Shown here in pieces: positions 7,980 through 16,744 of a stretch of 64,000 bases of DNA. The notes beneath the pieces are model-generated. The model was given only the letters and a program-made list of their open reading frames with translations, was not told where the DNA came from and searched no databases. A program made the translations under genes and the position numbers. This DNA is from Merdimmobilis hominis. GTDB lineage: Bacteria > Bacillota > Clostridia > Oscillospirales > Ruminococcaceae. Within the stretch, counting starts at the first letter, position 1. The number at the start of each line of letters is the position of its first letter. The DNA lies in the NCBI RefSeq assembly GCF_021109255.1, contig NZ_JAJODG010000001.1; one strand, 5' to 3'.

Positions 7980-9158
7980 ATGAAACATATTTGCGATTTG
8001 TTGCTTTGCCTGGTTTTGTCGGCAAGCGTATGGGCCGGGGATGTTTTGCCTTGGGGGCAGGGCAATAGCCAAATGATTTCCAGCGTCCCCGAGGAGTTTG
8101 CCTCAGTCCTCTGGTGGCGGGCGGGGGGCTTTGCCGCCGCGGTCCAATACCTGGAAATGGATTGGCCGGGGGATGATGGCCGTGAGCAGAGGGTATCGGT
8201 CACCAGCTTGTCAGAAATCCAGGACGAGTTGGCCCGGGCAATTGAGGCGGGAGAACAGCCGCCCGCTTTTGACCTATCCGGTGTTCCGGAACAGGAGGGG
8301 GTTCCCCTCGCCGTCAAAAATCTTTACTATAGCATACTTTCCAATAATCCACGGTACAAATATGCTTATGATTTCAATGCAGAGGTTGGCCCGGATGGCC
8401 TGCTGCGCTGCACGGTCTCCTATATGCCATACCGCACAGGGGACTACCCTGATGGGTTTTGCGGTGTGGAAGTAGACAGCTTAAGGAGTTTGATAAAGGT
8501 GGCCCGGGATGGGCTGGGGCAGGAGAATATCCCTATACGCATCACGAACCTTAGCCTGACGGTTGACGATATGAACAAGGCCCTTCAGCAGGTGGGCGGG
8601 GGGTATCTTTTCTGCCAGCTCAACCGGGATGGAACGGCTATAACAGTTGTCCCCCAGGGCGGGCTCACTTTGGGGGAAGCCCGGGCGCGGCTGGCAGAAA
8701 TCGATGAGTTGGCGGAACAGGTTTTTCAGGAAACGGTAGCAGCGGGAATGAGCCAGGCAGAACAGGCAGAGGCTTTGTACACCTATCTCACACAGAATGT
8801 GGATTATGACTTCCGCTACTATTCCCACCCAGGGGAAATGCCCTATGAATCCACCACCGCCTACGGGGCTCTCCACAACAATCTAGCGATCTGCGGCGGG
8901 TATGCACAGGCGTTTCAAACCCTTTTGGAAAAGGCGGGGATTCCCTGCATTACGGTCAGCGGGAAAGCAGGCGGAGAGAACCACATGTGGAATATGGCCA
9001 GGATAGATGGCCGCTGGCTTTATTACGATCCCACCGGCGATCGGGGCAGGGCCGATTATGGTTTCCTTTACTGCGGCGTTAAAGGGGAAGCTTTGGACCG
9101 TCATACATGGGATGCAGATTGGTCCAACCGGCTCTCAGAAGCTCTATTTTCATTGTGA
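7980..9158 (+). CDS. Secreted transglutaminase-like cysteine peptidase superfamily protein
   Basis: The 392-aa product starts with a signal-like stretch (MKHICDLLLCLVLSASVWAG) and ends with a transglutaminase-core domain. In that domain NNLAICGGYAQAF carries the catalytic Cys, GGENHMWNM the His, and YYDPTGDRG the Asp. The middle 200 residues resemble no domain I know. Such proteins in Clostridia are usually cell-surface peptidases or amidases, not true crosslinkers. ATG 7980 follows AAGGGGTGG. It is monocistronic between two terminator-bearing regions. Confidence 0.82.
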   Translation: MKHICDLLLCLVLSASVWAGDVLPWGQGNSQMISSVPEEFASVLWWRAGGFAAAVQYLEMDWPGDDGREQRVSVTSLSEIQDELARAIEAGEQPPAFDLSGVPEQEGVPLAVKNLYYSILSNNPRYKYAYDFNAEVGPDGLLRCTVSYMPYRTGDYPDGFCGVEVDSLRSLIKVARDGLGQENIPIRITNLSLTVDDMNKALQQVGGGYLFCQLNRDGTAITVVPQGGLTLGEARARLAEIDELAEQVFQETVAAGMSQAEQAEALYTYLTQNVDYDFRYYSHPGEMPYESTTAYGALHNNLAICGGYAQAFQTLLEKAGIPCITVSGKAGGENHMWNMARIDGRWLYYDPTGDRGRADYGFLYCGVKGEALDRHTWDADWSNRLSEALFSL

Positions 9159-9340
9159 TTGCAAGTGGCGGCAAAAGGAACTAGGCCGAGCAGACCCCCA
9201 CCGGGTTTAGCCCTTTGCGCCGGGAAGCATCTCCGGTTGCGCTTGTTCCATTGGAGCGGTTTCTTTCTTGTGAGAAATATCTATGTCCGTTGGTGTCCTA
9301 TTGTTCGAACTGCTATATCTTCCAACAATAAGTCTTTTCA

Positions 9341-9369
9341 TTGCAGTTTTCCCTTAAATATAGTATAAT
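9341..9369 (+). promoter_or_regulatory. Promoter of UroD-family gene
   Basis: TTGCAG at 9341-9346, a 17-base spacer and TATAAT at 9364-9369 give a good sigma-A promoter about 60 bases before the start codon. Confidence 0.7.
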
Positions 9370-9430
9370 GATTAATATAGAGAGACAAGTTGAGAAAAAA
9401 TTAGTTAAAATAACAAAAGGGAGTGCAATT

Positions 9431-10435
9431 ATGATGACCAAGCGTGAAAGGTTTATGAACTTTCTCCAAAACAAACCGGTAGACCGTGTTCCCGTCGCAT
9501 TTTTCCACCACTTCTGCCCTACCAGCGAGTGGGGTACGGGTGTGGTGAACCAAGACGCCTTTGAGCGCAACATCATCGGCCACAAATATGCCAGAGAGAA
9601 ATTCGATCCCGATGTGATCAAAGTCATGAACGACACCTTGATGATCATGCCTGTGGATGTCTCTCACGTAAAATGCGCCGCTGACCTGCGCAACGTGGAG
9701 GCCCCCTCTCTCAGTTCCGACTTCACCAAAAAGACCCTGGAACTGACCAAACGCACCTTGGAATTCTACAAAGATTCTGACGCCCCCACCTACGCCACCG
9801 GTTTCTCCCCCTCTATGGTGCTGCGCAAGAGCCTCTGCCCCGAGGCTTTTCAAGACACTGTCCTGCACAAATACATGGAGGAAGATCCCGACGCGGTGGC
9901 CGCTGCCATGAAGAACCTTGCCGAAGGCATCAGCGCCATCAACGAAGCGCTGATCAAGGAAGGCGGCGTGGAGGGCATCTACCTGAGCGTCAACAACCAG
10001 TGCAATTTCTTCCCCGATGAGTTCTATCTCAAATACATCGCCCCCTATGAGAAAGATGTTCTAAACAACGCCAACAAACTCAGCAACATCAACCTTCTCC
10101 ATATCTGCGGATACCACGGCAGAACCAATAATCTTAACCTCTTCACCGACTTTGACGCCGCTGCCATCAACTTCGCCGTCTATGTGGAAGGGGTCAGCCT
10201 GAAAGACGGCAAAAAGCTCTTTGGCGGAAAGCCGGTATTCGGCGGGTATGCCCAAGATAAGACCATCTACACCGGTACCGAGCAGGAAGTCAAAGAATTT
10301 GCCTGGAAGATCCTGGATGAGTGCGGCCAGGTGGGCGTCATGCTGGGTGCGGACTGCACCGTTCCCAACGACATCGACGACACCCGTCTGGAGTGGGTCC
10401 GGCAGGCTGCCATTGAATATGCGGCTGCCCACTAA
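9431..10435 (+). CDS. Uroporphyrinogen decarboxylase (URO-D) family protein
   Basis: The 334-aa protein begins MTKRERFMNFLQNKPVDRVPV after one Met, a typical opening for the UroD/MtaA-like group, and keeps the TIM-barrel motifs HICGYHGR and GGYAQD near the C-terminal half. No other haem-synthesis gene is nearby. In anaerobes this branch often contains corrinoid-dependent methyltransferase components, so methyl transfer is more likely than porphyrin decarboxylation. No corrinoid protein is adjacent to prove it. ATG 9431 follows AAAGGGAG; the frame upstream of it runs through the promoter. Confidence 0.8.
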   Translation: MMTKRERFMNFLQNKPVDRVPVAFFHHFCPTSEWGTGVVNQDAFERNIIGHKYAREKFDPDVIKVMNDTLMIMPVDVSHVKCAADLRNVEAPSLSSDFTKKTLELTKRTLEFYKDSDAPTYATGFSPSMVLRKSLCPEAFQDTVLHKYMEEDPDAVAAAMKNLAEGISAINEALIKEGGVEGIYLSVNNQCNFFPDEFYLKYIAPYEKDVLNNANKLSNINLLHICGYHGRTNNLNLFTDFDAAAINFAVYVEGVSLKDGKKLFGGKPVFGGYAQDKTIYTGTEQEVKEFAWKILDECGQVGVMLGADCTVPNDIDDTRLEWVRQAAIEYAAAH

Positions 10436-10461
10436 GCCCTCCCAAAACACTGTTTTACATG

Positions 10462-10494
10462 AAAAAGCCCGGCCCCCATGGGGCCGGGCTTTTT
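10462..10494. terminator. Bidirectional terminator
   Basis: AAAAAGCCCGGCCCC, ATG, GGGGCCGGGCTTTTT is a perfect stem with A and T tracts on both sides. It serves the UroD-family gene and the convergent S9 peptidase gene. Confidence 0.92.
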
Positions 10495-10511
10495 GCCGCT
10501 GCAAAGGATCT

Positions 10512-12449
10512 TTATTGCAAATGGCGGTTGAGCCAATCGGTGAGGACGAACAGGCGGCGCTGGCGGTGTTTGGGTTTACCGCTGCGGCTCAGCTCGTGGT
10601 TCTCCCCTTTGAACAGGTACATCTCGCTTTCCACCCCGTGGTATTTCAGGGCGGAGAACATCTGGAAGCCCTCAGTCAAGGGGCAGTTGTAATCTTCCAG
10701 GGCGTGGATAAACAAGGTGGGGGTTACCACATCCGGGGCGTATTTCACCGGTGCGTGTTCCCAAAGCAACTCCACATCGCTCCAGGGAGTGGCGCAGAAC
10801 TGCTCTGGATCGAAGGTGTAGCCGATGCAGGAGACGCCAAAGTCGCTGATAGGGTTGCAGAAGGACCGCTGGGAGACCGCCGCGGCGAACCGCTTGGTGT
10901 GGCCGATGATCCAGTTGGTCATATAGCCGCCGTAGCTGCCGCCGATGACCCCCAGGCGCCCCGGATCCATCTGGGGATAGAGGGCCAAGACATGGTCGGT
11001 AAACTCCATGAAATCGGGGAAGTCATACTCGCCCCAATGGCCCCGCAGGTCGGCAAATTCCGCTCCCCGGCCGTCGCTGCCCCGGGGATTGCACAGGAAT
11101 ACAAAGTAGCCCATGCCGGCGAGGACCTGCATCTCATGGACAAACAACTCGCCCCAGGCGACACAGGGGCCGCCGTGCATCGAGAGGACGCCAGGGTAGG
11201 TTTTATTGGGGTCGAAGTCCACCGGCTTGATGACCCAGCCGTCGATTTTGACGCCGGAGGAGTTGGTAAAGCCCGCGTACTCCGGCAGGGAGACGGCTTT
11301 GTTTTTCAAAGCAGCCTCGTTGAGACAGGTCAGCTGGCGGTATTCCTTGCCGTCATAGAGGTAAAGCTCCTGGAGCTTGCCGTTTTCCATGGCTACAAAG
11401 AGGATCTTCTCCCCCTTGACGCTGACATTTTCAATGGCCCCGGCAAACTCTGGCAGTTTCTCCTTGTTTCCAGCCTTGTCCAGCAGGTTCATCCCCACCC
11501 GGCTTCCCTCGGTGGTTAAATAGAGGAGTTTGCCCTGGTATTCTCCCGTGGGGGAACCGCCACCGAACCGGCAGTCGGTGGAGACGTTGCAGCCGATGGT
11601 GTAGTCGTTTTCGGCGATCTTCTTCACCGTGAGGGTGGCAAGGTCGCAGGTGAAAAGGTCATCTTTTTGGCTGCTGCCGTGTTTGTCGCACAGGCTGGCG
11701 GAGAAGAAGAGGGTCTCCCCCACCATCTGGAGCTTGCCGATGCGGTATTCGCCTTCCGGCAGGATAGTTTTGGTGGTCTGGGAGGGGATGTCATAGAGGT
11801 AAAGGCCCTTCTGCCGGGGTTTCAGCTGGGTGTAGGAACAGCCGGAATAAGCCACCTGTTTTTTGTCCGGGGTGAGGACATAGGCGCCCACGGTGAAGGG
11901 CCATTGGGTAATGGGCCGGGCTTCGCCGGTTTTCTCCTCCAGTAGGAACAGGGCGTCCCGGTGGCCGCTCACATAGCCGACGCCGTTGTCCCACAAGGGG
12001 AGCTCGCTGACCGGGATGTAATCCTCCTCATCTTTCTTCTGGGCGGCGGAAAGCCCTTCCTTCTGGTTGTGGTTTACATCCGCCAGCACCAGATAGGTTT
12101 TGCCAGGTTCCACCGGGGTGATGCCTAGAACCGGGTGAGGGAAATGGAAGGCAGGGGAGGTTGTGCCGTCAGCCACCGAGAGCCGCTCAAAATCGGCGCC
12201 CTCCTTGGCCTTTTTGCCACAGAGCAGCACCCCGTCGGAATCCCACACAAAGGAGGAAGCCTTACCGGTGCGGGTCAGCTGGGAAACCGCCCCGGTGGCG
12301 AGGTCGGCCAGGTACAGATTGCCCTGGTAGCGGTTGAGGTGGGCGTTTTGCTTGTTCACCAAGAAGACCGCCTGGTCGCGCCAGGGGGAACAGCTTGGCC
12401 GGGAGAGAAACCGATACTCCAAAAGATCGGCCATTTCGATTTTTTTCAC
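10512..12449 (-). CDS. S9 family peptidase (acylaminoacyl-peptidase / prolyl oligopeptidase type)
   Basis: A 645-aa cytosolic serine peptidase with an N-terminal beta-propeller (about residues 1-370) that limits access to small peptides and a C-terminal alpha/beta-hydrolase domain. The nucleophile is in GGSYGGYMTNW, the Asp in HALEDYNCP and the His in GENHELSR, in the correct order. Oxyanion and substrate segments such as SMHGGP and NPRGSDGRG are also present. Start is GTG 12449 with AAGGAGG seven to eight bases upstream; no in-frame ATG is as well placed. It is monocistronic and faces away from the peptide importer. Confidence 0.93.
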   Translation of the reverse strand: MKKIEMADLLEYRFLSRPSCSPWRDQAVFLVNKQNAHLNRYQGNLYLADLATGAVSQLTRTGKASSFVWDSDGVLLCGKKAKEGADFERLSVADGTTSPAFHFPHPVLGITPVEPGKTYLVLADVNHNQKEGLSAAQKKDEEDYIPVSELPLWDNGVGYVSGHRDALFLLEEKTGEARPITQWPFTVGAYVLTPDKKQVAYSGCSYTQLKPRQKGLYLYDIPSQTTKTILPEGEYRIGKLQMVGETLFFSASLCDKHGSSQKDDLFTCDLATLTVKKIAENDYTIGCNVSTDCRFGGGSPTGEYQGKLLYLTTEGSRVGMNLLDKAGNKEKLPEFAGAIENVSVKGEKILFVAMENGKLQELYLYDGKEYRQLTCLNEAALKNKAVSLPEYAGFTNSSGVKIDGWVIKPVDFDPNKTYPGVLSMHGGPCVAWGELFVHEMQVLAGMGYFVFLCNPRGSDGRGAEFADLRGHWGEYDFPDFMEFTDHVLALYPQMDPGRLGVIGGSYGGYMTNWIIGHTKRFAAAVSQRSFCNPISDFGVSCIGYTFDPEQFCATPWSDVELLWEHAPVKYAPDVVTPTLFIHALEDYNCPLTEGFQMFSALKYHGVESEMYLFKGENHELSRSGKPKHRQRRLFVLTDWLNRHLQ

Positions 12450-12579
12450 AGGTAATACCTCCTTGTTTTGATTGCCGCAACAACAGAATAAAAATACATA
12501 GTTGTATTATAGCCTACCCCCCGTTTCCCCGCAAGTAAAAACTGAAACAAAAACCTTTCCAATCCGCTGGAATGTTTGG

Positions 12580-12610
12580 CAATTATGCAAAAATATCTGA
12601 ATAAATAGCG
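12580..12610 (+). promoter_or_regulatory. Candidate shared operator upstream of the peptide permease operon
   Basis: AATTATGCAAAAATATCTG followed by AATAAATA closely matches a stretch at 16631-16657 upstream of the binding-protein promoter. Both lie just upstream of a TTGACA promoter of the same transport system. TGAATAAATA resembles an arginine-repressor half site, but identity of the regulator is a guess. Confidence 0.45.
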
Positions 12611-12639
12611 TATAAATGTTATTTTTATTCATTTTTGGC

Positions 12640-12668
12640 TTGACATTGACAGGCCCCGGCAGTATCAT
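12640..12668 (+). promoter_or_regulatory. Promoter of peptide permease operon
   Basis: TTGACA at 12640-12645, a 17-base spacer and TATCAT at 12663-12668, ending 38 bases before the first start codon. Confidence 0.7.
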
Positions 12669-12706
12669 TTAAGAATAGTTCGATCACTGCCAAAGGAGTG
12701 TTTTCC

Positions 12707-13642
12707 ATGTTAAAATATGCAGCTAAGCGGCTGGGGATGGGCCTTGTGACCCTCTTTGTTCTGGCCACGGCCACCTTCTTTTTAATGAAGGCGATCCCCG
12801 GCTCCCCCTTCGGCGCCGAGGTCTCCCAAATGTCCGCCGCCGCGGTGGAAAAATTGTATGAGAAGTATGACTTGGACAAATCTATCCCCGAACAATATGT
12901 CATCTACATCAAAAACGTGCTGCACAACGACTTTGGCGAGTCGATGACCCGCAAGGGGATCAGCGTCAACTCCATCATCGCCAAGGCACTGCCGATCACC
13001 GCCAAACTGGGCGGGGTGGCCTTTGTCTTCTCCATGGTCACCGGCATTGTGCTGGGCATCATCGCCGCGTTGTCCAAGCGACAATGGGTGCAAAACTCGG
13101 TGATGATCTTCGCCACAGTGGGGGTCAGCGTGCCCAGCTTCCTGTATGCGCTGATGCTGATGACGGTGTTTGGGGTCATTCTTCAATGGCTGCCTTTCAT
13201 CGGCCTAAAGACGCCGCTCCACTACATCCTGCCGGCCTTTTCCCTCTCCCTTTACCCCATCTCCATGGTGGCCCGTCTGGTGCGCAGCAGCATGACCGAG
13301 GCCATGAAGCAGGATTACATGGTTTTAGCCAAGAGCAAGGGGACCTCCCCCATCAAGCTGATTGTAAAACACGCCCTGAAAAACTGCCTCATCCCGGTGG
13401 TGACCTACGCCGGACCCCTGGTGGCTTATCTGATGACCGGCAGCTTTGTCATCGAAAGCATCTTCTCCATCCCCGGCCTGGGCGGCGAGTTTGTCACCAG
13501 CGTCACCAACCGGGATTACCCGCTGATTATGGCGCTGACCATCTTCTTCGGCGCCTTTATCATCTTCACCAACCTGGTGAGCGACCTGCTGACCGCCATG
13601 ATTGACCCCCGCATCAAACTGGAAAAGAGGAAAGCCGCATGA
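12707..13642 (+). CDS. Oligopeptide ABC transporter permease (OppB/DppB type)
   Basis: The 311-aa protein is the first permease of a peptide importer. It has six predicted membrane helices, an N-terminal helix at about residues 9-30, and the cytoplasmic coupling motif around residues 205-225 (MTEAMKQDYMVLAKSKG). The C-terminal segment SIFSIPGLGGEFVTSV is typical of OppB/DppB. ATG 12707 lies nine bases after AAAGGAG; a GTG at 12698 falls within that ribosome site. The stop overlaps the next start (ATGA). Confidence 0.93.
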   Translation: MLKYAAKRLGMGLVTLFVLATATFFLMKAIPGSPFGAEVSQMSAAAVEKLYEKYDLDKSIPEQYVIYIKNVLHNDFGESMTRKGISVNSIIAKALPITAKLGGVAFVFSMVTGIVLGIIAALSKRQWVQNSVMIFATVGVSVPSFLYALMLMTVFGVILQWLPFIGLKTPLHYILPAFSLSLYPISMVARLVRSSMTEAMKQDYMVLAKSKGTSPIKLIVKHALKNCLIPVVTYAGPLVAYLMTGSFVIESIFSIPGLGGEFVTSVTNRDYPLIMALTIFFGAFIIFTNLVSDLLTAMIDPRIKLEKRKAA

Positions 13643-14574
13643 ACAACCTGGAACTCAAGGATATGGAGTGGACCGAAGACCTGTTTGAACCGCTGGACAG
13701 CAGCGAGCAGAACAGTGAATTTATCGCCATGGAGAGCAAGACCTTCCTCCAGGATTCCTGGAACCGCTTCAAGAAGAATAAACTGGCGCTGGTGGGCCTG
13801 GTGTTCCTGGTGCTGATGATTTTAATGGCAATTTTTGTCCCCATGTTCTCCAAATACAGCTACGATCAGATGGATATGACCGCCCTCAATCAGCTGCCCA
13901 GCGCCCAACACTGGTTCGGCACCGATAAATTTGGCCGGGATATCTTTGTCCGGGTCATGTACGGCGCCCGCATCTCGTTGGCGGTGGGCTTCTCCGCGGC
14001 CATCATCTGCCTGTTTATCGGGGTGGTGTACGGAGGCATCTCCGGGTATGTGGGAGGCAAGGTGGACATGGTCATGATGCGCATCGTGGACATCATCTAC
14101 GCCATCCCTTCCCTTCTGTACGTCATCTTCATCATGCTCATCTTCGGCTCCAATGTGTGGAGCATCCTCATGGGCATCTGTGTTTCCTCCTGGGTGGGCA
14201 TGGCCCGTTTGGTGCGCAGCCAGGTTCTCTCTTTAAAAGAACAGGAGTTTGCCTTGGCCGCCTATGTGCTGGGGGCCAGCACCAGCCGTATCCTGTTTAA
14301 GCACCTGATTTTAAACTGCATTGGGGCCATCATCGTCAACGTCACCCTGATGGTGCCCTCGGCCATCTTCACCGAGGCGTTCCTCAGTTTTGTGGGCATC
14401 GGCATCAGCGCCCCTGCCTCCAGCTGGGGCACTTTGGCCAATGAGGCCCGGGGCCTCATCGAAAGCAACCCCATCCAGATCATCTGGCCGGTGGGGGCCA
14501 TCTGCCTGACCATGCTCTCGCTGAACTTCATCGGCGACGGTGTCGGCGAGGCGCTGGACCCCAAGAAAAAGTAG
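13639..14574 (+). CDS. Oligopeptide ABC transporter permease (OppC/DppC type)
   Basis: The second permease subunit, 311 aa. A 45-residue acidic cytoplasmic N-terminus precedes the family sequence SWNRFKKNKLALVGLVFL and the first helix. The LGTDKFGRD-like motif appears as WFGTDKFGRDIFVRV, and the coupling motif is SLKEQEFALAAYVLGAS. It is translationally coupled to the first permease by ATGA overlap. Together they form the membrane channel for di- or oligopeptides. Confidence 0.93.
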   Translation: MNNLELKDMEWTEDLFEPLDSSEQNSEFIAMESKTFLQDSWNRFKKNKLALVGLVFLVLMILMAIFVPMFSKYSYDQMDMTALNQLPSAQHWFGTDKFGRDIFVRVMYGARISLAVGFSAAIICLFIGVVYGGISGYVGGKVDMVMMRIVDIIYAIPSLLYVIFIMLIFGSNVWSILMGICVSSWVGMARLVRSQVLSLKEQEFALAAYVLGASTSRILFKHLILNCIGAIIVNVTLMVPSAIFTEAFLSFVGIGISAPASSWGTLANEARGLIESNPIQIIWPVGAICLTMLSLNFIGDGVGEALDPKKK

Positions 14575-14584
14575 GAGGCGCGCT

Positions 14585-15583
14585 ATGAGTTTGTTGGAAG
14601 TCAACCATCTGACGACCCAGTTCACCACCGAACAGGGCCAGGTACAGGCGGTGCGGGACGTGAGTTTCTCGCTGGAAAAAGGCGAAATATTGGGTATCGT
14701 CGGCGAATCGGGCAGCGGCAAGAGCCAAGCCATGTACTCGGTCATGGGCCTTTTGGCCTCCAACGGTAGGGTGACCGAGGGCAGCATCCGGTTCAACGGG
14801 ACCGAGATCGCCCCCCAGCACTTCGCCGGCGGCATGAAGGAATACGAAGCCCATATGCGAAAGATCCGGGGCAACGAGATCTCGATGATCTTCCAGGACC
14901 CCATGTCCTTTTTGAACCCGGTTTTGAATATTGAGACCCAACTGGTAGAGCCGCTGCTGAACCACCAGCACCTTTCCCGCCAAGAGGCGCGGCAAAAGGC
15001 CATTGAGCTGCTCACCAAGGTCGGCATCCCCTCGCCGGAGGCCCGGCTGAAGCAGTATCCCCATGAGTTTTCCGGCGGCATGCGCCAGCGGATCATCATC
15101 GCCATCGCCTTGGCCTGCAACCCCAAACTGATCATCGCCGATGAACCCACCACCGCCCTGGATGTGACCATCCAGGCCAAGATTTTGCAGCTGATCAAAT
15201 CCCTGCAGGAGCAGATGGATTCCAGCGTCATCCTCATTACCCACGACCTGGGGGTGGTGGCCAACATCTGCCACCGGGTTATCATCCTCTACGGCGGCAA
15301 GATCATGGAGAGCGGCACCATCGACGAAATTTTCTACGATCCCAGGCATCCTTACACCATCGGCCTTTTGGGCTGCGTCAACAACCCGGAAAAAGACCAG
15401 GAACTCCACCCCATCCCCGGGTCCCCGCCCGACCTGTTGCAGCCCCCGGCGGGCTGTCCCTTTGTGGACCGGTGTGAAAAGGCCATGAAGATCTGCAAGC
15501 GGATGCCCCCGCCGGTATCCACCCTGTCGCCCACCCACAGCTGCAGCTGCTGGCTGGAGGCTAAGAAGGAGGTTTTGAAATGA
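14585..15583 (+). CDS. Oligopeptide ABC transporter ATP-binding protein (OppD/DppD type)
   Basis: The 332-aa ATPase shows Walker A GESGSGKSQ near residue 39, signature FSGGMRQR, Walker B LIIADEPTTALD and the H-loop ILITHDLG. The C-terminal oligopeptide_HPY region has CPFVDRCEKAMKIC, which in DppD/OppD proteins can carry Fe-S-linked cysteines. Walker A ends in Q where Thr or Ser is usual, but the lysine and preceding glycines are intact. ATG 14585 follows AGGAGGCG. The stop overlaps the next ATG. Confidence 0.93.
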   Translation: MSLLEVNHLTTQFTTEQGQVQAVRDVSFSLEKGEILGIVGESGSGKSQAMYSVMGLLASNGRVTEGSIRFNGTEIAPQHFAGGMKEYEAHMRKIRGNEISMIFQDPMSFLNPVLNIETQLVEPLLNHQHLSRQEARQKAIELLTKVGIPSPEARLKQYPHEFSGGMRQRIIIAIALACNPKLIIADEPTTALDVTIQAKILQLIKSLQEQMDSSVILITHDLGVVANICHRVIILYGGKIMESGTIDEIFYDPRHPYTIGLLGCVNNPEKDQELHPIPGSPPDLLQPPAGCPFVDRCEKAMKICKRMPPPVSTLSPTHSCSCWLEAKKEVLK

Positions 15584-16548
15584 GCGAGCCCATTTTGCAG
15601 GTGGAACATCTAAAAACCTATTTTGCCACCGGCGGCCGCTTCGGCAAACACCCGGTGGTCAAGGCGGTCAACGACGTCTCCTTCTCCATCGGCCACCACG
15701 AGACTTTGGGCCTGGTGGGGGAATCCGGCTGCGGCAAATCCACCCTGGGCCGGACCATCGTTAAGATCAACCAGCCCACCGGCGGCAAGATCTACTTTGA
15801 AGGCAAGGACATCACCTCATTGAAGGGCAAGGAGTTGAAGGACTTCCGCCGGGATGTGCAGATGATCTTCCAGGACCCCTACGCCTCCCTGAACTCCCGC
15901 ATGACGGTGGGGGAGATCATTCGGGAACCCATGGAGATCCACGGCCTTTACGGCTCCACCAAGGAGAGGGATGAAAAGGTCTGCCAGTTGCTCGAAACGG
16001 TGGGCCTCAAGCCGGACCACATCCGGCGGTACCCCCATGAATTCTCCGGCGGCCAACGCCAGCGGATCTGCATCTCCCGCGCCTTGGCCTTGAATCCGAA
16101 ATTCATCATCTGCGACGAGCCCATCTCGGCTTTGGACGTCTCCATCCAGGCCCAGATCATCAACCTGCTGCAAAAAATCCAGGAGGATACCGGGATCTCC
16201 TACCTGTTTATCGCCCACGACCTGGGGGCGGTGAAACACATTTCCCACCGCATCGGGGTTATGTACCTGGGCAGCCTGGTGGAACTGGGGGACAGCGACG
16301 AGCTGTACCACAACCCCAAACACCCCTATACCCAGGCATTGCTTCAATCCATCCCCATCCCCGATCCCAAGGTGGAGCGGGCCAAGAAGCCGGTGGAGAT
16401 CTCCGGCGAACTGCCCAGCCCCCTCAACCTGCCCAGCGGTTGCGCCTTCCGCACCCGCTGCCCTCATGCCTGCGAACGCTGCGCCAAAGAGACGCCCCAG
16501 CTGCGGGATGTGGACGGCCGCCAGGTTGCCTGCTTCCTCTACAAATAA
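15580..16548 (+). CDS. Oligopeptide ABC transporter ATP-binding protein (OppF/DppF type)
   Basis: The second ATPase, 322 aa, has Walker A GESGCGKST, signature FSGGQRQRI, Walker B FIICDEPISALD and H-loop FIAHDLG. The C-terminal extension CAFRTRCPHACERC has four cysteines as in OppF/DppF. The ATGA overlap with the previous gene shows coupling. It is the last gene before a terminator; the binding protein is transcribed separately downstream. Confidence 0.93.
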   Translation: MSEPILQVEHLKTYFATGGRFGKHPVVKAVNDVSFSIGHHETLGLVGESGCGKSTLGRTIVKINQPTGGKIYFEGKDITSLKGKELKDFRRDVQMIFQDPYASLNSRMTVGEIIREPMEIHGLYGSTKERDEKVCQLLETVGLKPDHIRRYPHEFSGGQRQRICISRALALNPKFIICDEPISALDVSIQAQIINLLQKIQEDTGISYLFIAHDLGAVKHISHRIGVMYLGSLVELGDSDELYHNPKHPYTQALLQSIPIPDPKVERAKKPVEISGELPSPLNLPSGCAFRTRCPHACERCAKETPQLRDVDGRQVACFLYK

Positions 16549-16554
16549 GGATAG

Positions 16555-16588
16555 AAAAATTCCCTGCCAGCGGGCAGGGAATTTTTTT
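16555..16588 (+). terminator. Terminator after the permease/ATPase operon
   Basis: AAAAATTCCCTGCC and GGCAGGGAATTTTTTT form a stem around AGCG, directly after the OppF-type gene. Confidence 0.9.
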
Positions 16589-16628
16589 ACATGTCGATTC
16601 CTACCTGAAAGAAAAATGGGGTGGATAT

Positions 16629-16663
16629 GCAAATAATGCAGAAATATACTAATATTTATTCAC
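16629..16663 (+). promoter_or_regulatory. Candidate shared operator upstream of the peptide-binding protein
   Basis: AATAATGCAGAAATATACT, followed by AATATTTATTCA, aligns with the stretch at 12581-12607; about 21 of 27 positions match by eye. It ends ten bases before the -35 box of the binding-protein promoter. Confidence 0.45.
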
Positions 16664-16671
16664 AAAACCCC

Positions 16672-16700
16672 TTGACAATCCGATGAATCAAGCTTATTAT
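16672..16700 (+). promoter_or_regulatory. Promoter of peptide-binding protein gene
   Basis: TTGACA at 16672-16677, 17-base spacer, TATTAT at 16695-16700. The gene therefore has its own promoter after the operon terminator, which would allow extra binding protein relative to the channel. Confidence 0.75.
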
Positions 16701-16744
16701 TGTATTATTATTTGAGGTTTCTGCATATTCTTTGGAGGTGTATT

